Positions 25,913 through 34,679 of a stretch of 43,654 bases of DNA are shown here, piece after piece. Every line of letters begins with the position of its first letter. Position 1 is the stretch's first letter. The DNA is taken from the NCBI GenBank assembly GCA_020073145.1, contig JAIQFS010000049.1, positions 1 through 43,654 on the forward strand, in the 5' to 3' direction. Source of the DNA: Terriglobia bacterium. GTDB lineage: Bacteria > Acidobacteriota > Terriglobia > Bryobacterales > Bryobacteraceae. The notes below the pieces were generated by a model. That model was not told where the DNA came from and made no database searches. It saw nothing but the letters and a program-made list of their open reading frames with translations. Position numbers and translations under genes: made by a program.

Positions 25913-27750
25913 CCCAGCTCCGGCTCCACCGCCTGGTTCCCTCCGCCGGACGCGCGGTCCCAGCGCTTCAGAACCTCGGCTAGTTTGACCAGCTCGATCG
26001 GCTTGGTGACGAACCCGTCCATGCCCGCCTCCAGGCAATTCGCTTCATCGCTATGCAACGCGCCCGCGGTGAGCGCGATGATGGGGGTCCGGCGCCCGCT
26101 TTCGCGCACCCGGATCTGCCGCGTTGCCCCCAGGCCATCCAGCACGGGCATCTGGCAATCCATCAACACCAGCCGGTAGGGCCGGCTGAGCACGCGCTCC
26201 ACGGCCTCCTGCCCGTTGCCCACGGCCTCGGACGGGTAACCCATCTTCGAGAGCAACCGCACGATCAGCCGTTGGTTCACCGGGTTGTCTTCCGCCACCA
26301 GGATGGGCGTGCCCGTCTTCTCCGGCGCATGCAATAACTCGTCGGTATTCACGGGCGGCCCCGGCTCGGCGATGGGACCTAAAGCCTCCTCGATCGGCAA
26401 CGTAAACCAGAACGTCGATCCCTTTCCGGGTTCGCTATCGACCCCGATGTTGCCTCCCATTAACGTGACCAGACGTTTCGAGATCGACAGTCCGAGCCCC
26501 GTGCCGCCATATCGCCGGTTGTTGGACGATTCGAGCTGAGTGAACGGTTGGAATAACCGGTCGCGGCCCTCCGGGCTGACGCCAACGCCGGTATCGATCA
26601 CCGAGAAGCGCATGCGGTTGTCCGCCAGCCGCACGATGTGAAGCGACACTGTACCCTGCGGCGTGAACTTGATGGCATTGCTCAACAGGTTCAGCAGGAC
26701 TTGCCGCAACCGTCCCATATCGGCCGTCACGTACCGCGGCAGGGTCTCATCCACCTGCGATTGCAAAGCAACACTCTTCAATTGCGCATCCGCACGGACG
26801 ATGTCCAGCGTTTCCCTCACCCCGCGCCGCAGATCGAAAGCTGCCGGTGACAAGCTTAACTTGCCGGCCTCGATCTTGGAGAAGTCCAGAATGTCGTTGA
26901 TGATCGTGAGCAAGGCGGTGGCGGAGCTTTGGATGGTGCAGGCGTATTCGCGCTGCTCGTCATTCAGGGGAGTGCTGAGCAGCAAGGCGGCCGTCCCGAT
27001 CACGCCATTCATGGGCGTGCGGATCTCGTGACTCATATTGGCCAGGAACTGGGACTTGACCAGCACGTGCCGCTTCTCCGACTCCAGCCGGCCCAGGTAC
27101 AGCCGGTACGTGCGGTAGAGGGCGAAGATGGTCGGCACGATCGGAATCCACAGCTGCCAGCCGAACTTCTGATCCAGCACGGAAATCATCCATACCGCCG
27201 CGGCGCCGAAAAGGTAATAACAAAAAGACCAGAAGTAACATTCGCGCCAGGTCTGCAAAAGAGCGCGCCCTTCGGTCACGGCGACCACGCCCGACACCAA
27301 GCCCGTGTTCAGCACGAAGTAGATGGTGGAGACCAGCGCGAGGATGAGAGGCGTCAGCATACCAATGTCCCGCAGCAGCTGCCAATGGAACACGAAGTAG
27401 CTGACGGTGATCGAGAGCGCTGCGTTGCCCATATTGAAAAGACACTTAATGAGCTGCGGGTTCTCCTTCGCACGCCACAAATACTGCACGATGAACGATC
27501 CGGTTCCTACCAACAGGGCCTCCGGCCACGTCAGCTCGGCAACCCCCAACAGCACGATGATGAAATTCACGGAAAGGGTGGCTTTGATGCCGGGTAATGA
27601 GATCTTCATACCCGAACAGGCCACCGAGACTCCAAAATACGTTGCGAATCGCAGCAGGTCCGCGGTCTCCCAGCGGATCAGGCCGACCGCCATCCCGCCC
27701 AGGCCAATCGCGATCACCGCGTAGATGTAGACCTTTGCCTTAAGAGACAC
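25909..27750 (-). CDS. Hybrid sensor histidine kinase/response regulator with membrane sensor
   Basis: Product of 613 residues. The N-terminal 215 residues are hydrophobic with six to seven helices and almost no extracytoplasmic loops, a MASE-like sensor module known in acidobacterial signalling proteins. The HisKA domain has [10 protein letters not shown] with phosphoacceptor H241. The HATPase domain shows the N box ([10 protein letters not shown]), the DTGVGVSP box and [14 protein letters not shown] receiver domain (about 482-600) has ED at its start, phosphoacceptor D531 ([12 protein letters not shown]) and the conserved T/K (ALTAGA; TKPIEL). It has no output domain, so it needs a phosphotransfer partner outside this window. 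The start is a GTG at 27748-27750. It is the first gene of the operon and overlaps dppB by 4 bp, which is unusual for a kinase. Confidence 0.92.
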   Translation of the reverse strand: MSLKAKVYIYAVIAIGLGGMAVGLIRWETADLLRFATYFGVSVACSGMKISLPGIKATLSVNFIIVLLGVAELTWPEALLVGTGSFIVQYLWRAKENPQLIKCLFNMGNAALSITVSYFVFHWQLLRDIGMLTPLILALVSTIYFVLNTGLVSGVVAVTEGRALLQTWRECYFWSFCYYLFGAAAVWMISVLDQKFGWQLWIPIVPTIFALYRTYRLYLGRLESEKRHVLVKSQFLANMSHEIRTPMNGVIGTAALLLSTPLNDEQREYACTIQSSATALLTIINDILDFSKIEAGKLSLSPAAFDLRRGVRETLDIVRADAQLKSVALQSQVDETLPRYVTADMGRLRQVLLNLLSNAIKFTPQGTVSLHIVRLADNRMRFSVIDTGVGVSPEGRDRLFQPFTQLESSNNRRYGGTGLGLSISKRLVTLMGGNIGVDSEPGKGSTFWFTLPIEEALGPIAEPGPPVNTDELLHAPEKTGTPILVAEDNPVNQRLIVRLLSKMGYPSEAVGNGQEAVERVLSRPYRLVLMDCQMPVLDGLGATRQIRVRESGRRTPIIALTAGALHSDEANCLEAGMDGFVTKPIELVKLAEVLKRWDRASGGGNQAVEPELG

Positions 27751-28015
27751 AACCGACGCGCAAACGTGTAGCGCCTACTATGCTCATCGGTGAAAGTCCG
27801 CAACGTGTGAGGTGTATGTACTTGAGCGCCAACGGATCCGGTCCAGACCGCGACTGCGGACCGTTCAGAAGCCAACGGCCGTTCTGCCCCGTCGCGGGAT
27901 CAGGCGTTCCTCTTAGAAACGATGCCGCGCGCAACCCGAACTGGGCCGCGGGTCCCATCGAAAAATGGCCGAGCGTACTATGTCAAATCCGCTTCCGCCC
28001 GATCATCATCAGGTC

Positions 28016-28020
28016 AGGAG
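28016..28020 (+). promoter_or_regulatory. Ribosome binding site that sets the TTG start
   Basis: AGGAG, 8 nt before the TTG at 28029. It is the only strong Shine-Dalgarno match near the signal peptide and so decides in favour of a TTG initiation codon for the protease. Confidence 0.75.
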
Positions 28021-28028
28021 AACCCATT

Positions 28029-29675
28029 TTGAAATTATTTGCTGGTCTTACTCTTGCCCTCGGTACTCTCCCGCTCTGCGCCGCGCCGGGCGGGGACGGC
28101 CCCATGAACGTAATCGTCCAATTTCGTGGAGGCGACCTGCCGCGGCAGGTCGCTCAATTCGAACGCTCGGGCGCCAAGCTCCATCGTTCCCTGCCGCTGA
28201 TCCACGCGGCAGCATTCTCGATCCCGCGCAACAGCCTGGACCGCGCGCGGCAATCTCCGGAGGTGACCTTCGTCAGTGAAGAGGCGGCAGTCCAACAGAC
28301 GTTGTACGACGTGACGCCGGCCGTGGGGGCCACCACGGCCTCCTCGTATGGTTGGACCGGCCAGGGAATTGGGGTCGCGATCCTCGACAGCGGCATCAGC
28401 GTCAACCCGGATCTCACGGCGACGAGTAATAAGTCGAGGCTCGTGTACCAGAAGAGCTTCACGCCCGAAACGGTCACGGTGGATGTGTACGGACACGGAA
28501 CCCACATCGCCGGCATCGTCGGCGGCCGGGCCGCCAATTCGAGCGGAGCGAGCTACACCAAGACGTTTCGCGGCATCGCGCCGTCCGTGAATCTGGTATC
28601 GCTGATCGTACTCGATCGCTACGGCAATGGCATCGAGAGCAACGTGATCGCGGCCATCAGCCAGGCCATTCAGCTCAAGTCCACTTACAACATCCGCGTG
28701 ATGAACCTCTCGCTCGGCAAACCAGTGACCGTCAGCTATAAGAACGATCCCTTGTGCCAGGCCGTCGAGGCCGCCTGGAAGGCCGGCATTGTCGTCGTCG
28801 TCGCCGCCGGCAATCAGGGTCGCAACAACGCGATGAGCACCCAGGGATACTCGACCATTACTTCGCCGGGCAACGATCCGTATGTGATAACGGTCGGCGC
28901 GTTGAAGACCATGGGCACTCCCAGCCGCGCCGATGACGTGTTGGCTTCCTACAGTTCGAAGGGGCCGACGCTGCTCGATCGAATCGCCAAGCCCGACCTC
29001 GTCGCGCCCGGCAATCAGGTGATCTCCGTCCTCTCCCAGGATGGCCGGTTCCGCAACACAAACCCCGCCAATTGCGTCTCTGCCACCTTCTATCAGAAAA
29101 ACGGAAACGCCGGCCCGGGAGACAAATATTTCTGGATGAGCGGCACGAGCATGGCATCGCCCGTCGTGGCGGGAGCCGCGGCCTTGCTGCTGCAAAAGGA
29201 TCCGACGCTGACTCCCGATCAGGTGAAGTATCGCCTGATGAAAACGGCGAGCAAGACGTTTCCTCTCTACAGTTCGTCTACCGACCCCGTGACTCACCAG
29301 GTTTATACGATCCGTCATGACCTGTTTTCGGTGGGGGCGGGCTATGTGGATGTGATGGCCGCTCTCAACAATGCCGACAAGCCGGCGGCACGGGCGTTGT
29401 CACCGGTCGCCGTCTATAACGCCACCACCCAGACCGTCCAATTGCAGGACAATGCATTCGGAACCAGTGTGGTGTGGGGTGACTCCACGACGCCCTGGGA
29501 GACGGTGTGGGGCTCGAACGTGATCCCCGGGACGAGCGTCGTCTGGGGCGATTCGGTGGTCTGGGGCGATAGCTTCCTCGCCGGATTCAGCGTGGTTTGG
29601 GGCGACTCGGTGGTGTGGGGCGATTCCGCGCCGGCATCGGAAGTGGACTCTCTCCTGCTCAACGGGGAGCTCTAG
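28029..29675 (+). CDS. Secreted subtilisin-like serine protease (S8) with VVWGDS repeat tail
   Basis: Product of 548 residues. The TTG at 28029 is chosen because AGGAG stands 8 nt before it and it opens a signal peptide (LKLFAGLTLALGTLPLCAA). No ATG is near, and the frame further upstream is not protein-like. An inhibitor-I9-like propeptide (about 25-90) is followed by the S8 catalytic domain with Asp120 (ILDSGIS), His156 (YGHGTHIAG), the oxyanion Asn262 (AAGNQG) and Ser374 (SGTSMASP). All are intact. After 470 the protein ends in five exact copies of VVWGDS (481, 504, 510, 522, 528) plus a degenerate TVWGSN at 492. Such tails occur in other acidobacterial S8 proteases and may mediate surface attachment or assembly. 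That role is not established. It is divergent from the kinase operon. Confidence 0.93.
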   Translation: MKLFAGLTLALGTLPLCAAPGGDGPMNVIVQFRGGDLPRQVAQFERSGAKLHRSLPLIHAAAFSIPRNSLDRARQSPEVTFVSEEAAVQQTLYDVTPAVGATTASSYGWTGQGIGVAILDSGISVNPDLTATSNKSRLVYQKSFTPETVTVDVYGHGTHIAGIVGGRAANSSGASYTKTFRGIAPSVNLVSLIVLDRYGNGIESNVIAAISQAIQLKSTYNIRVMNLSLGKPVTVSYKNDPLCQAVEAAWKAGIVVVVAAGNQGRNNAMSTQGYSTITSPGNDPYVITVGALKTMGTPSRADDVLASYSSKGPTLLDRIAKPDLVAPGNQVISVLSQDGRFRNTNPANCVSATFYQKNGNAGPGDKYFWMSGTSMASPVVAGAAALLLQKDPTLTPDQVKYRLMKTASKTFPLYSSSTDPVTHQVYTIRHDLFSVGAGYVDVMAALNNADKPAARALSPVAVYNATTQTVQLQDNAFGTSVVWGDSTTPWETVWGSNVIPGTSVVWGDSVVWGDSFLAGFSVVWGDSVVWGDSAPASEVDSLLLNGEL

Positions 29676-29704
29676 CCGAAACGCTCCCCATGGAGGAGAA
29701 GCCC

Positions 29705-29968
29705 ATGCGACAGCTCCATCCGATCTCACAACCGCGCAGGTCCTGCGTAATCTTGGCGACCGGAGCTCTCTCCCTGCTACGGGGGGAGCTGCCCGCCACC
29801 GGCGAAACAGACCGCGGAATCCCCTTCGGATTCTCCCCACCCGATCCGGGCGGCCGCTTCCTGTGTGCGGACCGCTGGCGGAAGCAGTCGGCCGTCAGCT
29901 CCGGCTTCTACCGGGCGCCCTTCGACACCGTTCCCGTGATCCAGGCATCGGCCGTGTGGGGTGCCTGA
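29705..29968 (+). CDS. Small ORF downstream of the protease, doubtful
   Basis: An 87-residue frame starting at the ATG at 29705 with a very good ribosome site (GGAGGAG, 6 nt before). The N-terminus has a hydrophobic stretch (SCVILATGALSLLRG) that could be a weak signal or membrane segment. The rest is polar and has no recognised domain. It lies 29 bp after the protease and just before a strong terminator, so it would be co-transcribed. The good ribosome site favours translation, but the residue composition is not convincing and it may be a decayed remnant. I do not recognise it. Confidence 0.3.
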   Translation: MRQLHPISQPRRSCVILATGALSLLRGELPATGETDRGIPFGFSPPDPGGRFLCADRWRKQSAVSSGFYRAPFDTVPVIQASAVWGA

Positions 29969-29995
29969 GGTCGACCCCTTCGTGCAGGGAATCCT

Positions 29996-30033
29996 GGTGG
30001 AGCTGGCGCCGGAACCAGCTCCACCTTTTCTTC
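29996..30033 (+). terminator. Rho-independent terminator after the protease unit
   Basis: Perfect 11-bp stem GGTGGAGCTGG (29996-30006) / CCAGCTCCACC (30015-30025), 8-nt loop, then TTTTCTTC. This is the most convincing intrinsic terminator in the window and separates the protease from the PQQ dehydrogenase operon. Confidence 0.85.
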
Positions 30034-30078
30034 ACTCCCCACGCCCTCTTCACTCCCCACGCCCTCTTCACTCCCCGC
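30031..30078. repeat. 18-bp tandem repeat, about 2.7 copies
   Basis: Unit TTCACTCCCCACGCCCTC at 30031-30048 and 30049-30066, with a third partial copy from 30067 differing by one base in the overlap. It lies in non-coding sequence right after the terminator. It is probably a slippage product and is too short and too few for a CRISPR array. Confidence 0.8.
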
Positions 30079-30297
30079 GCCGCGCCCGCAAGGAACGCCA
30101 CAGGAGCGGTTGTCTCGCGTCGCGTCACCGTGGGGCAGGCGATCCGCCTGCCCAGGCCTTTTTCAATGGGCCGCGCACCAAGGGACGACCCCTCTGCCGT
30201 CCGCGAGCGCTGGCTTGCGCCGTGGGATAATGTGCGGAGGCCGGCCGAGGCCCCTTAGCGGCTCCCATCGGTCATCCTGCATTGAGGGGAATACATC

Positions 30298-32169
30298 GTG
30301 CCTACGCTTACCGTCAAGAAGACGGCCCTTTGGGCCGCGGGCGTCATCGCCGCTCTCACTCTCATTTCCACGACCATCGCCCAGCAGCCGCGCGCGGTGG
30401 ACGCAAAAGTTCTGCAAACCGCCGGCACCGCCAAGGACGCACTGCCGGGCACCTGGCTCACCTACGGCCTGACGCAAACCGAACAGCGCTATAGCCAGCT
30501 GAAGCAAATCGATGAATCGAACGTCGGCAAGCTGGGCCTGGCCTGGTCGGCGCCCCTCGCTCCGGCAGGAAGCCGTGGGGGCACCGAAGGCACGCCTCTG
30601 ATGTGGAACCATACCATCTTCCAGCCGATGGACAACAGCATCGTGTACGCCTTCGACGCGTTCACCGGCGAACAGAAGTGGATGTACGATGCCAAGATCG
30701 ATCCCGCCACCCGGACCCATATGTGTTGCGGCACGCACAACCGCGGGCTCGCCCTCTTCGACGGCAAGATTATCCTGGCGGCCAACGACGCCCGGCTGAT
30801 CGAGCTCGATGCCAACAGCGGCAAGGAGTTGTGGCAGAGCAAGGTCGCGGACATCAATCAGTACTATTCCTTCACCATCGCGCCGCGCATTGCGGGCGAC
30901 AAAGTCATCGTCGGCGTGGGCGGCGGCGAGTTCTTCATTCGCGGCTTCTTTGCGGCGTACAACCTCAAGGACGGGTCGCTCGCCTGGAAGTTCTACACGG
31001 TTCCGCCGAAGCCCGGCGAGCCTTTGGAGGACAAGGCCCAGGAGGCCGCGGCCAAGACCTGGACGGGCGACTGGGCCAAGTACGGCGGCGGCGCCCCGGT
31101 GTGGGACGGCCTGGTGTATGACCCCGAAACCAACCTGGTGATCGCCGGCACCGGCAACGCGGAACCGTGGCCGCAGGAAATGCGCGGCATCCCCAAATCG
31201 GAGTGGGGGAAGTGGGACAACCTCTACACTTGCTCCATCGTCGCCGTGGACGCCAAGACCGGCAAGTTGAAGTGGTATTACCAGACCGTCCCCACCGACA
31301 GTTGGGACTTCGATTCCGTGGGCGGCTTCATCATGGCCGATGTCCAGATCGAAGGCAAAACGCGCAAGGTCATCATGCAGGCGCCCAAGAGCGGTGTGTT
31401 CTACATCCTGGACCGCACCAATGGACAGTTCATCTCGGCCGAGCCCTTCGTCCCGGTGAACTGGGTGACGGGCTTCGATAAGAAGAACAATGGCAAGCCG
31501 ATCATCAATCCGGACGCCTACTACGATCAGACCAATTCGGTGGTGATCTACCCGGGCGGAGGCGGCGCGCACAACTGGGCACCCATGTCTTATAACCCGA
31601 ACGCCGGCTTGGTCTATCTGCCGTACAGCGCCGGCAGCTACACCTTTAACGCGGCCGCGGAACCCGATCCCCGGGCCGGCGGCGGCGCGCATGGGTTGGG
31701 CCGCGGCGGACAGGATAAAAAGACCACCCCGATGCCGATCTGGGGCCCCGACAACGTAGGCCGCGGGGGCCTCCAGGCCCGCGATCCCAAGACCAACCAG
31801 ATCAAGTGGGTGAAGACGGGACGGGGCGGATCGATCGGCGGCGGTACGATGACCACGGCCAGCAACCTCCTGTTCCAGGTGGCCGGCAACACGCTCTACG
31901 CCTACAAGGCGGACACGGGCGATGAACTGTTAGCGCTGCCGTTCAATCTCCCCGGCGCAGCTCCCCCCATCACCTACATGATCGACAACACGCAATTCGT
32001 CGGCTTCGCGACCGGCACCCAGTTCCTGGCGATGAAGGTAGGCGGCACGGCGAAAATGCCGGATCCTCCTCCCGCGCCGGCCTTCGGCCGCGGCCGGGGC
32101 GCGCCGCCGCCTCCCCGCGCGCCTGCGCCGGCTCCGGCGGAAGCACCGCACGGCCAAGAGAAGCAATAG
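30298..32169 (+). CDS. PQQ-dependent quinoprotein alcohol dehydrogenase
   Basis: Secreted periplasmic beta-propeller dehydrogenase of 623 residues using pyrroloquinoline quinone. A signal segment lies at about 8-29 (ending TIAQQP). The vicinal cysteine pair that packs on PQQ is C143-C144 in HMCCGTHNRG. Calcium and PQQ ligand region motifs are GTGNAEPW (about 284-291) and SWDFDS (335-340), the latter containing the catalytic Asp region. Propeller W-motifs such as GKELWQ, GSLAWKFY and GKLKWYY recur. The tail (about 585-623) is rich in Pro, Ala and Gly (PPPAPAFGRGRGAPPPPRAP), unlike typical family members. It lacks a fused cytochrome domain, and the next gene supplies one. The start is GTG at 30298 after AGGGGA. 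The substrate, an alcohol or sugar, cannot be fixed. Confidence 0.92.
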   Translation: MPTLTVKKTALWAAGVIAALTLISTTIAQQPRAVDAKVLQTAGTAKDALPGTWLTYGLTQTEQRYSQLKQIDESNVGKLGLAWSAPLAPAGSRGGTEGTPLMWNHTIFQPMDNSIVYAFDAFTGEQKWMYDAKIDPATRTHMCCGTHNRGLALFDGKIILAANDARLIELDANSGKELWQSKVADINQYYSFTIAPRIAGDKVIVGVGGGEFFIRGFFAAYNLKDGSLAWKFYTVPPKPGEPLEDKAQEAAAKTWTGDWAKYGGGAPVWDGLVYDPETNLVIAGTGNAEPWPQEMRGIPKSEWGKWDNLYTCSIVAVDAKTGKLKWYYQTVPTDSWDFDSVGGFIMADVQIEGKTRKVIMQAPKSGVFYILDRTNGQFISAEPFVPVNWVTGFDKKNNGKPIINPDAYYDQTNSVVIYPGGGGAHNWAPMSYNPNAGLVYLPYSAGSYTFNAAAEPDPRAGGGAHGLGRGGQDKKTTPMPIWGPDNVGRGGLQARDPKTNQIKWVKTGRGGSIGGGTMTTASNLLFQVAGNTLYAYKADTGDELLALPFNLPGAAPPITYMIDNTQFVGFATGTQFLAMKVGGTAKMPDPPPAPAFGRGRGAPPPPRAPAPAPAEAPHGQEKQ

Positions 32170-32355
32170 CGCAGCGGTGGGCAGCCTTTCAGGCCGCAGA
32201 CACTTTCAGCGGGTCCCGCCGGAGGAACGCCCCGGCGCAGCAGGTGTGTCATTCGCAGGGAACTGCCTCGCGCGCCCGGCGCTCCGGATTTTGTCACGGT
32301 GCCCGCGCACGGTGCGCCGGTGGTGGTATTCTCTGAAATGCGCAGGCATAAAACT

Positions 32356-32862
32356 ATGAATCGTAGAGCACTCCGGACCTTCGCCATGCTGGGTTCAGCC
32401 CTGATCGTTGCGTCCGGCCAGCAGTCCCATCGGGGCGGAATCTTTACCTCGGCGCAAGCGGAGGCGGGGCGTGTGGCCTACGAGAAGACCTGCGGAAGAT
32501 GCCACACTCTGACATTGACGGGGCGCCAGGGCAAACCCGAGGAGCGTCCGGCGGTCAGTTCTCTCTCGGAGGCCGATCAGAAATTCATCCAGAACTACAG
32601 CGGCCGCGTCCCGCCGCTCGCGGGCGAGGTGTTCCTCCAGCGCTGGGGATCGAAGACTGCTGCGCAACTGGTGGCGCGCTTTCAAGAGGCCCGCTTCTCG
32701 TTTGAGGAGGCCGGGCTCACCGACGACGAGAGCATCGTGCAGATCACGGCGTATGTCTTGCAGGTCAACGGAGCAAAGTCAGGAAGCCAGCCCCTGACGC
32801 GAACTACCGATACGATCGTGAGTTCGGCGACTTCGAATTTCGAGGCCTCGCCGGTTCGGTAG
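32356..32862 (+). CDS. Cytochrome c, probable electron acceptor of the PQQ dehydrogenase
   Basis: Secreted c-type cytochrome of 168 residues with a signal peptide (about 1-22) and one heme site, CGRCH at 46-50. The axial methionine is not obvious. The region after the heme (RVPPLAGEVFLQRWGSKTAAQLVARF) matches the layout of the short cytochromes that follow quinoprotein dehydrogenases (W-x-x-x-T/V-x-x-L). An alternative start is the in-frame ATG at 32338. The ATG at 32356 gives a clean signal peptide. The gene starts 186 bp after the dehydrogenase, so it may have its own promoter or be read through. It carries electrons from PQQ to the respiratory chain by inference. Confidence 0.85.
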   Translation: MNRRALRTFAMLGSALIVASGQQSHRGGIFTSAQAEAGRVAYEKTCGRCHTLTLTGRQGKPEERPAVSSLSEADQKFIQNYSGRVPPLAGEVFLQRWGSKTAAQLVARFQEARFSFEEAGLTDDESIVQITAYVLQVNGAKSGSQPLTRTTDTIVSSATSNFEASPVR

Positions 32863-32920
32863 GCCAGTCTCCGGCCCCGATCCATCGTCTATTTCCGCGC
32901 TGCCGCCTGTCGCCGGAGGG

Positions 32921-34447
32921 CTACCGTCTGGCGACCTTCTTCGGGGCGGGCTTGTCTGCGGCGCCGGCAGGAACCGGAACCGTGATCGATCCTGCTTTGC
33001 CCGTCTCCACCTTGCCGAACAGCAGTCTCAGATCCGCGGCCTTCGCGGGAATCCGAAACCGATCGTGGAATTGGAAGCCGTCGCGTTGGAACGATGCATA
33101 GGTAGCCGGTTTCAGATTCAGCACCAACGTATGCGAACTCGTCTCCCCGACCGTCTTTCCGTCGGCCGCCGTAAAGCGAGCCACCACTTCGAGATTGCCC
33201 TTCCATCGGCCCTGCTTCTGCTCCAGACCGAAGGAGGCCACATCCAGCGCGGCGACCACGTCCATCATCCCGTGGTCCTCCTTCACCTGGGCCGTGACCG
33301 GGATCGACACCGCGTCAAACGGGTTGCCCAGCGCCATCACGAGCGCCGCCGCTTTCCCCTTGTCGGGATTCGGGGGGGCCGGTGGCGGCGCGTCCACGGA
33401 GTCCTCGGTGCGATAACGCAAGGTCACGCCCGGCCGCGTCACCCGAACCGCCAGCTTGTAGGGGGTGGCTCTCCGCCGGTCGTCGCTCTGCCGGTAATAA
33501 CCCAGCGTGTAACTCACGCGCCCATCGTCCATCGCCTCGCGAATCGCCACGTGCAGGTCATTGCGCCCGTAGAAGGCCAACCCGCCCGACATTTGTGCGA
33601 TGCCGTCCATTTGCCGGCGCCGTTCGTACGGCGACTTCACGCCCGCCGGGTCCAACGGATAGATGGCAACGTTCGCCCGCGCCAGCCGGAACAGCCGGCG
33701 TGGATCGGCGGCGAATCGATTCGCCATCCAGATCAAGTTCTTGCGCCCCGGAATCGCCCCCAAATAGGCAGTGAGTTGATCGATCTCCCGGTTGATGGCG
33801 TCCACCCGCAACTGTCCGTCGACCGAGGAAATCTCGAGAGCCACGTTGCCGGATAGCCCGGGCGGAGGGGCTGGCAGATCCGAGTCGACTGCGGTGACCG
33901 GTGTGTCGGGCGAGGGAGTCCACTTGGTGAGCTGTTCTTCCAGGCGCGCGCGGTCCGTCGCGAATTCGCACACCACCTGAAGCCTCCACCGGATCGCGTA
34001 GATCGCGATTTTTTCGCCGGCTGGGAGGGAGCGCAGCATCTTCAGCGTCTCCGTGCGCGCCCATGCCGTCCCATCCTCGCGGAAGGGGTCTCCGAAGTCG
34101 GTGTTCAGATTGTCGAGTAAGAGGATGGAATACCCGCTATGCGGGTCTGTCGTAGCGTTGCGGGCATCCCGGTTGGTGTAGACGTCGGGTTGCCGCGGCG
34201 CCGCGCTCTCTCCGGCCTTCTCGACGGTGGCCAGGAAGAGCCGGATATTTTGCGGCGCGCCATCCTCCCGCACTTGGAACTCGTCCCGCCGCAGGTCCGC
34301 GACCGGCTTGCCCTGCTGGTCGCGCGCGATCACGCTCAACTGCACTAGTCCCACATCGCTGCGGAAGACAGGCTCGTCCTGCCCAAACGCGAGCAGAGCG
34401 GCAAGAAATGGCATTCCAACGAAGACACGCCGCGCGAGACAACCCAT
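32921..34447 (-). CDS. VWA domain protein, acidobacterial TIGR03436 type
   Basis: Product of 508 residues with a signal peptide (about 1-21, FLAALLAFGQ). The TIGR03436 start motif is present: VGLVQLSVIARDQQGKPVADLRRDEFQVREDGAPQNI. The von Willebrand fold follows with SILLLDNLNTDF, where D-N-L-N-T takes the place of the D-x-S-x-S metal motif, a common variant in this family. The C-terminal half has beta-rich segments (VTRPGVTLRYR; SHTLVLNLKPATYASF) and a basic Lys/Pro tail (KPAPKKVARR). Function is unknown. The family is expanded in Acidobacteria. The start ATG at 34445-34447 has no clear ribosome site. The frame continues to 34852 only as shadow across the next gene. Confidence 0.88.
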   Translation of the reverse strand: MGCLARRVFVGMPFLAALLAFGQDEPVFRSDVGLVQLSVIARDQQGKPVADLRRDEFQVREDGAPQNIRLFLATVEKAGESAAPRQPDVYTNRDARNATTDPHSGYSILLLDNLNTDFGDPFREDGTAWARTETLKMLRSLPAGEKIAIYAIRWRLQVVCEFATDRARLEEQLTKWTPSPDTPVTAVDSDLPAPPPGLSGNVALEISSVDGQLRVDAINREIDQLTAYLGAIPGRKNLIWMANRFAADPRRLFRLARANVAIYPLDPAGVKSPYERRRQMDGIAQMSGGLAFYGRNDLHVAIREAMDDGRVSYTLGYYRQSDDRRRATPYKLAVRVTRPGVTLRYRTEDSVDAPPPAPPNPDKGKAAALVMALGNPFDAVSIPVTAQVKEDHGMMDVVAALDVASFGLEQKQGRWKGNLEVVARFTAADGKTVGETSSHTLVLNLKPATYASFQRDGFQFHDRFRIPAKAADLRLLFGKVETGKAGSITVPVPAGAADKPAPKKVARR

Positions 34448-34679
34448 GGGAGTTTGAGGAATTCCTCGTTTCTCCGATTTTGCAGGCCATCTTACCAGAT
34501 TCGGGGGAATGGAGGCGACGCCATTTCGGGATGCCGTAGGCGGCGACCACGGCTCGCACGGCGGACGCCAGGTATGCAAGGATCGGGCCTCTCGATCAGG
34601 TGGTGGACCCCGTTCGGGCAAGCGAGGCTGTGAACGTCGCCCGAGATGTTTCGGTGAGCTTCCGAGGCATCGGCGGCCA

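Noticed and set aside
28035-29318. 427-codon minus-strand open frame
   Set aside because: Antisense to the S8 protease, whose catalytic motifs are intact.
30031-30078. Possible CRISPR-like array
   Set aside because: Units are 18 bp, directly adjacent without spacers and fewer than three copies.
30163-31692. 509-codon minus-strand open frame
   Set aside because: Antisense shadow of the PQQ dehydrogenase gene, caused by high GC at third positions.
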